DNA of 46,591 bases from assembly GCA_018065665.1 (NCBI GenBank), contig JAGHSV010000100.1, forward strand, positions 1 through 46,591, in the 5' to 3' direction. The position numbers were made by a program, and so were the translations under genes. The notes under the pieces were generated by a model that had not been told where the DNA came from, did not search any database, and saw only the letters and a program-made list of their open reading frames with translations. Shown here piece after piece: positions 43,101 through 46,591 of this stretch; position 1 is the stretch's first letter, and every line of letters starts with the position of its first letter. The stretch is from Candidatus Sodaliphilus aphodohippi (GTDB taxonomy: Bacteria > Bacteroidota > Bacteroidia > Bacteroidales > Muribaculaceae).

Positions 43101-43565
43101 GGCAACGTCATCCCCAAGGGCGAGGCAGTGGTCCTCAGGGCAACTGCAGGCCAGGACAACTCGGGCATGCTCAGGGACATTGAGGGCAACCAGATCCAGA
43201 TTGTCCTGAACGTGGCCGATGCTGCAGCACCCCTCGGTGTCAGCAACGACCTCACGGGCACCGACGAGGCAATCGAGAGTGCCCCCGCCAACTCGTTCTT
43301 CCTGCTGCCTGCAGCCAGCGGCGTTGGCTACTACCCCTGCAACGGCGACGGCATCGACGCACACAGCGCGTTCCTGCAGTTTGACACGCCCGTTGACATC
43401 GAGGCGTTCCTGCTGAAGTTTGACCAGGACACCCCCACAGGCATCGACGACCTGAAGCGCGGCAACCAGGGTGACGGCATGAAGTACGACATCATGGGCC
43501 GCCCCGTGGGCGATGACTACCGTGGAATCGTCATCATGAACGGGAAAAAGTTCGTGAAGAAGTAA
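40116..43565 (+). CDS. giant modular surface protein A (WED modules, MBG, Cys-LRR repeats)
   Basis: 1149 residues. A signal peptide (MKKLILFFAALCCMAMMHA) precedes: module 1 (~25-225, marked by CWEDLETGKLYAEEE); an MBG-like domain (~226-300, FADNKRKFKGTNDPELTY); module 2 (~308-490, YWEETATGKYYEDA); an acidic DDEEEDNN stretch; and a domain at ~500-595 (LRFTAEEAGSTVELKRNG). Twelve 26-residue repeats (~597-900) follow, with core CYxxMFxGCTSLTTAPELPA. The GC-rich C-terminal region ends GMKYDIMGRPVGDDYRG and IVIMNGKKFVKK, like type IX secretion sorting tails. It is probably a surface adhesin. Codon and base composition shift from AT-rich (first 500 residues) to GC-rich (last 250). Confidence 0.85.
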   Translation: MKKLILFFAALCCMAMMHAEVVFQEKCDPTDITVGYTQDCWEDLETGKLYAEEECLTELNPAKVVIYNKLNYHPMWDNSGSFDMVESANYGGVQFNWSLTREYEAADGKNYATNIKVPELLGSDILNARLKWYWETSDHPEHANFTIDILVNNVSVCHIVPWTAGGVHLSDFQQLVSTPLHGLKTGDIIHISIKKQYNLPEGGRNWATALFAFSLEYTPTNPSAIGVFADNKRKFKGTNDPELTYHTSYPIAQELKGVTVSREAGEDLGTYPIHVTVSERDNPEYDLSISDGQLEIVDGIHHSQGEIDPNGFAYKQDYWEETATGKYYEDAYLEHEVKPKFIYPKLKENPVVANDGFTIKESETYNDVTFDWVAETTYDSDHSEKRSVEFLVKDTNIANQQLAWYMEWRGGPSISMKTYVNDILVDSMIKHYHNWWDISSLSLPALKKGDVVRVEVEKPRAEEEDDEEEDNNSATIAVCLQYVTPPQNLRFTAEEAGSTVELKRNGATEPVKIQYSTDHSNWTTVDFNEATTTGTITLANVGDNVWFRKAGNGVASGFSNVDHQYSFAMTGKIAASGNVMSLIDNTCEATTIPNTYCFAKLFEGCTSLTQAPKLPATTLKGTCYWCMFLGCTNLTTPPVLPATTLAASCYTCMFKGCTKLATAPVLPATTLKEWCYNGMFENCTSLTTAPELPVTTLAEACYVGMFKGCTSLASAPELPATTMATQCYSGMFSGCTKLVSAPTLASASLAPTCYRGMFEGCTSLTAAPALPATELKASCYENMFSGCTKLKSAPTLAAMKMVDYCYSNMFKGCTSLTTAPELPATTISFYCYKGMFSGCTKLESAPELPAMNMLAECYEEMFKDCTSLTTAPELPATTLVRYCYKGMFDGCSKLNYVKVAFTDWSYYKPENWLNGVAPTGTFVCPEGLELKYGASYIPEGWTVNGYTVTATQDPNDAQYYYATFYSSASAYTVPQGVTAYTGVVDGNLLRMAPVEGNVIPKGEAVVLRATAGQDNSGMLRDIEGNQIQIVLNVADAAAPLGVSNDLTGTDEAIESAPANSFFLLPAASGVGYYPCNGDGIDAHSAFLQFDTPVDIEAFLLKFDQDTPTGIDDLKRGNQGDGMKYDIMGRPVGDDYRGIVIMNGKKFVKK
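41902..42838 (+). repeat. 12 tandem 78-bp coding repeats
   Basis: Each unit encodes 26 residues starting at a Cys-Tyr: CYxxMF, GCT(S/K)L, APxLPATTL. Units 5-12 alternate between a TSL-type and a TKL/SKL-type, giving a 156-bp superperiod. Two cysteines recur per unit. Confidence 0.9.
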
Positions 43566-43579
43566 TGCCTCACCCCAAA

Positions 43580-43600
43580 CCCCTCTCCCGTAGAGAGGGG
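43580..43600 (+). terminator. hairpin after surface-protein gene A
   Basis: CCCCTCTC, CCGTA, GAGAGGGG: 8-bp GC-rich stem 15 bases after the stop. No T-tract follows; the IS begins about 20 bases later and may have removed it. Confidence 0.45.
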
Positions 43601-43619
43601 CTATGGGCAAGTATAATAG

Positions 43620-45481
43620 GAGGGTGTGTCAAAATAGGCACATCCTCTTTTTTGATTGATTTTTTTATGACAAAGCCCCGACTTTCCCAAGCCAGGGCTT
43701 TGCTGTTCCATAAATTTTTTGTAACTTTATGGTACAAAATCAAATGTTATGCAAAGTTCGCATTTTCGCTCATATTATCCAAATCAAACGGTGCTTTTTC
43801 CGCAGAGAATTGATGAAAACATCGCGGGAAACGACCCGGTGCGCCTCTTGAGCGCCATGATTGACAGCCTTGACATCACCAGGCTTTGTGATTTGTACTG
43901 TGACAAGGGCTGCAGCCCCTACCATCCGCGCATGATGCTCAAGGTGGTCATATACGGCTACATGAACAACATCTACTCGTGCCGCGGGATCGAGAAGGCC
44001 CTGCTGCGCGACGTCCACTTCATGTGGCTCTCCGGCCGCCAGTTCCCCGACCACAAGACGATAAACAACTTCCGCAACCGCGTCAAGGACGAGATAGACG
44101 GCATCTTCACCCAGCTCGTGCTCCTGCTTGCCGACCGCGGCTTCGTGAGCCTTGACGTGGAGTACATCGACGGCACGAAGATAGAGTCGAAGGCCAACAA
44201 GTACACCTTCGTGTGGCGCAAGACCGCCGAGCGCAACAGCGCAAGGCTCAGGGAAAAGATACGCGTGCTGCTCGAGCAGATAGACGAGTCCATAGCCCAG
44301 GGCAACGCCGCCGGAGACGAGGCGGTGGAGTTCACCCCCGCCCAGCTCAAGGACATCTGCGAGGAACTTCGCCGCAGCGTCGCCGATGCCGGCAAGCCGG
44401 CCGATGCCGAGGGCAAGGAGAAGCAGCGCGAAATGAAACGCAACCTCAAGGAGCTGGAGAAGAGCGCCGGCAAACTGGCCGACTACGAGCAGAAGCTTGA
44501 GCAGATGGAAGGCCGCAACTCCAGTCCAAGACCGATCCCGACGCCACGTTCATGCGCATGAAGGAGGACGCGATGAACAACGGCCAGACCAAGCCGGGCT
44601 ACAACCTTCAGATATCGTCCGAGAACCAGTTCATCACCGACTTCGCCCTGTTCCCCAACCCCACCGGCACCCTCACGATGATACCGTTCCTGGAGTCGTT
44701 CAAGGCCCGCTACGGGCACTACGCCGGCGTGGCCGTGGCCGACTCGGGCTACGGCTCAGAGGAGAACTACCGCTTCATGGAGGAGAACCGCACCGAGGCC
44801 TTCGTCAAGTACAACCGCTTCCACATCGAGCACCGCCCGCGCTACAAGCCCGACCCGTTCCGCAGCGGCAACTTCTGCTACAACGAAACCGGCGACTACT
44901 ATGTATGCCCGATGGGCCAGCACATGGAGCGGTGCGGGACACGGCTCGCCAGGACGGCAAGCGGATACGTAACCGAAAGCGCCTGCTACCGTGCCTCCAA
45001 CTGCAGCGGATGCCCGCTCAGGCGCCGATGCTACAAGGCCAAGGGCGACCGGCGCGAGATAGAGGTGAACCACAGACTCAGGCTGTACAAAGAGAAAGCG
45101 AGCGAACTGCTCTGCAGCGAAGAGGGCCGCAGGCACCGGGGGAGGCGGTGCATCGAGCCGGAGGCCGTCTTCGGACAGATGAAGACCGGCATGGGATACC
45201 GCCGCTTCCGCCACTTCGGCAAAGACAAGGTCACAATGGACTTTGCCTTCTTCGCCATTGCCTTCAACATAAAGAAAATGTGCTCAAAAATACGGGAAAC
45301 GGCCAGAAAAGGGGGGAATACCCCCTCAAACGGCCGTTTTGATCATATATCCCGATATGAACTCTCCGAGAATCCAATTTTCTGGCCAAGACAACGAAAA
45401 TCGGCTGCCTGAAAAATATGAGATTCTCCGAGAGTTGAAAATCAAGGCTGTGCCATAAAACTTCAATTATGACACAGCCTC
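43620..45481 (+). mobile_element. IS1182-family insertion sequence
   Basis: About 1.86 kb. Left end GAGGGTGTGTCAAAAT (43620-43635) and right end ATTATGACACAGCCTC (45466-45481) match as inverted repeats at 14 of 16 positions. Both ends can also fold inward (GGCTGTG...CACAGCC at the right). No target duplication is obvious. Near the right end AACTCTCCGAGAATC (45360) and its near reverse complement (45422-45436) form another stem. The element lies between two paralogous surface-protein genes. Confidence 0.8.
43749..45412 (+). pseudogene. IS1182-family transposase, frameshifted
   Basis: The first frame (43749-44561) encodes the N-terminal DUF772-type part (PHPRMMLKVVIYGYMNNIYS-like, GRQFPDHKTINNFRNRV) and the first DDE Asp region (YIDGTKIESKANKYTFVW). 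The second frame resumes as SKTDPDATFMRMKEDAMNNG and runs to 45412 with VAVADSGYGSEENY and EAVFGQMKTGMGYRRFRHFG. The join lies near 44520-44528: one base appears missing between AACTCC and TCCAAG. Family members are normally one reading frame, so this copy is probably inactive unless the shift is an assembly error. Confidence 0.85.
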
Positions 45482-45552
45482 TCTTTTGTCATGAAAATCA
45501 GGAAAACACGCTGATTTTTTTAGAGAAACATCCTTATTTCCCAGAAAAACCG

Positions 45553-45560
45553 TAACTTTG
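45553..45560 (+). promoter_or_regulatory. -7 box TAACTTTG before surface-protein gene B
   Basis: Same box and flanks (AGAAAAAC before it, about 40 bases to the ATG) as upstream of gene A. Confidence 0.65.
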
Positions 45561-45599
45561 CAAAAAATACAGAATTATAAAGTAAATTCAAATATTCGC

Positions 45600-46591
45600 A
45601 TGAAGAAACTTATTTCACTTTTTGCAGTCTTGTTGTGGGCTGCCGTGCTGCACGCCGAGGTCGTGCATCATGAACAGATCGAGCCCACCGCCAGCGAGCG
45701 CGGGTTCACGCAGGAATGCTGGGAAGACACCGGGACCGGCAAGGTCTATGCCGACGCCGGTTGCACCCAGGAACTCAACGCTGCCGAGGTTGTCACTTAC
45801 CTCAGGCTACGCAGCAATCCATTCTATGTATCCGACGGTTTCTCTTCCAAGAAAGAGGAAACGTACAATGACAACCTGTTCAACTGGGCGGCCGAGACCG
45901 TGTACGCCGAAAACAACGAGACCGACACGCGCTATGCCGAATTTGAGGTATTGGGCACAGATGTTGCCAACGCGCGTCTCAAGTGGTTCAAGGATTGTGG
46001 CAATCCCCTATATGGTTTATTCACAATCACTGTCTATGTAAATAACAACGAGGTCTATACACTGGCCCAGCGTGACAATCAGAATCTCGAAGGTTTGTTC
46101 TCTGTTCCTCTGCCAGGTCTCAGGACCGGCGATGTCGTCAGGTTTGAGGTTGCCAGACCCCATATAGCAAATTGGGCTGGTTCCCCTAAATTTGCCGCCT
46201 GTCTTGAATACACAAGAAGCGAAGAGCCACTAAGACTGGTAATCAAAGCCGACGACAAGCACAAGTTTTGGGATGCCGATGACCCCCAACTGACTTGGAA
46301 AATCGCTATTGGAGAACTCGAGGAAGGAGATACCCTGTCGGGCATCTCCGCCACCCGCGCTCAGGGCGAGGAACCGGGCACATACGCCATCACTCTCTCG
46401 CAAACCGAAGGCGCAAACCCAAAGTACCAAATCTACTTTAAGAACGGCACGATGACCATCAAACCGGCAAACCACTTCAGGCAGTCCGAACCCTACCGCT
46501 TTAGGACTGGCCACACTCAGGAGTGCTGGGAAGACACCGAGACCGGCAAACTCTATGCCGACGGTCAGGGCGAGCATGAACTCAACCCGGC
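45600..46591 (+). CDS. modular surface protein B, 5' part (paralogue of protein A)
   Basis: 330 codons, open to the window edge. A signal peptide (MKKLISLFAVLLWAAVLHAE) is followed by module 1 (ECWEDTGTGKVYADAGC ... ARLKWFKDCGNPLYG ... PLPGLRTGDVVRFEV), then an MBG-like domain (IKADDKHKFWDADDPQLTW ... GTYAITLSQTEGANPKYQI) and the start of a second module (ECWEDTETGKLYADGQGE). The order and signal peptide mirror gene A. It was found by translating the sequence directly, since it has no stop in the window. What follows, including any repeat array, is unseen. Confidence 0.85.
   Translation, partial: MKKLISLFAVLLWAAVLHAEVVHHEQIEPTASERGFTQECWEDTGTGKVYADAGCTQELNAAEVVTYLRLRSNPFYVSDGFSSKKEETYNDNLFNWAAETVYAENNETDTRYAEFEVLGTDVANARLKWFKDCGNPLYGLFTITVYVNNNEVYTLAQRDNQNLEGLFSVPLPGLRTGDVVRFEVARPHIANWAGSPKFAACLEYTRSEEPLRLVIKADDKHKFWDADDPQLTWKIAIGELEEGDTLSGISATRAQGEEPGTYAITLSQTEGANPKYQIYFKNGTMTIKPANHFRQSEPYRFRTGHTQECWEDTETGKLYADGQGEHELNP

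Noticed and set aside
44511-44560. Programmed -1 frameshift in the IS transposase
   Set aside because: No slippery heptamer or downstream pseudoknot was seen at the join, and the family uses one frame.

Overview
The window looks like a chromosomal segment of a gut or oral Bacteroidales bacterium, probably of the Muribaculaceae/Prevotellaceae/Bacteroidaceae type. The evidence is: many promoters of the Bacteroidetes form TTG-N19..20-TAnnTTTG; BspA-like LRR surface proteins; IS1380- and IS1182-family elements; a Bacteroidetes-style RluA protein with a long N-terminal extension; an Lnb-type lipoprotein N-acyltransferase; and coding DNA that is moderately GC-rich beside AT-rich spacers. No species can be named from the sequence alone.

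Layout. 1-265: broken 5' end of an IS1380-type transposase. 500-3129: two secreted LRR proteins, each ending in a dockerin-like Ca-binding pair. 3470-11194: an exopolysaccharide locus with a Wza-like export lipoprotein, Wzc-like co-polymerase/kinase, Wzy-like and Wzx-like membrane proteins, and two glycosyltransferases on the opposite strand. 11319-14065: queD, an MFS exporter with an AraC regulator, and a SemiSWEET sugar transporter. 14139-18382: GtrB-like glycosyltransferase and a tricorn-type protease. 18513-20768: YitT membrane protein with a small beta-barrel, then divergently a holin-like membrane protein with a 57-residue lipoprotein. 20783-25827: a compact minus-strand operon, LRR protein > tadA > esterase > ansA > TIGR04076 protein > lnb. 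26669-28762: unknown membrane protein and RecD-like helicase. 29033-31386: acpP-fabF-rnc. 31694-33515: RluA-like pseudouridine synthase and tRNA-Pro(UGG). 34045-39816: periplasmic asparaginase, GH43 glycosidase, Xaa-Pro aminopeptidase and a membrane-anchored beta-propeller. 40116-46591: two tandem paralogous giant surface proteins separated by a frameshifted IS1182-type element.

How the parts fit. The window is mostly cell-envelope and surface biology (EPS export, adhesin-like LRR proteins, lipoprotein maturation, secreted hydrolases) mixed with housekeeping genes (tadA, acpP/fabF/rnc, tRNA). The most unusual material is: (a) the tandem surface-protein pair, built from a roughly 190-residue module that I do not recognise, alternating with MBG-like domains, and in the first protein followed by a 12-unit 26-residue repeat array with a doubled superperiod; (b) a dispersed intergenic repeat seen six times, itself made of about 18-20 bp sub-units; (c) three genes whose promoter -7 box lies only 6-7 bases before the ATG, implying leaderless mRNAs; and (d) dockerins with no cohesin in view. 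All functional calls rest on visible motifs and family knowledge; no database search was run.
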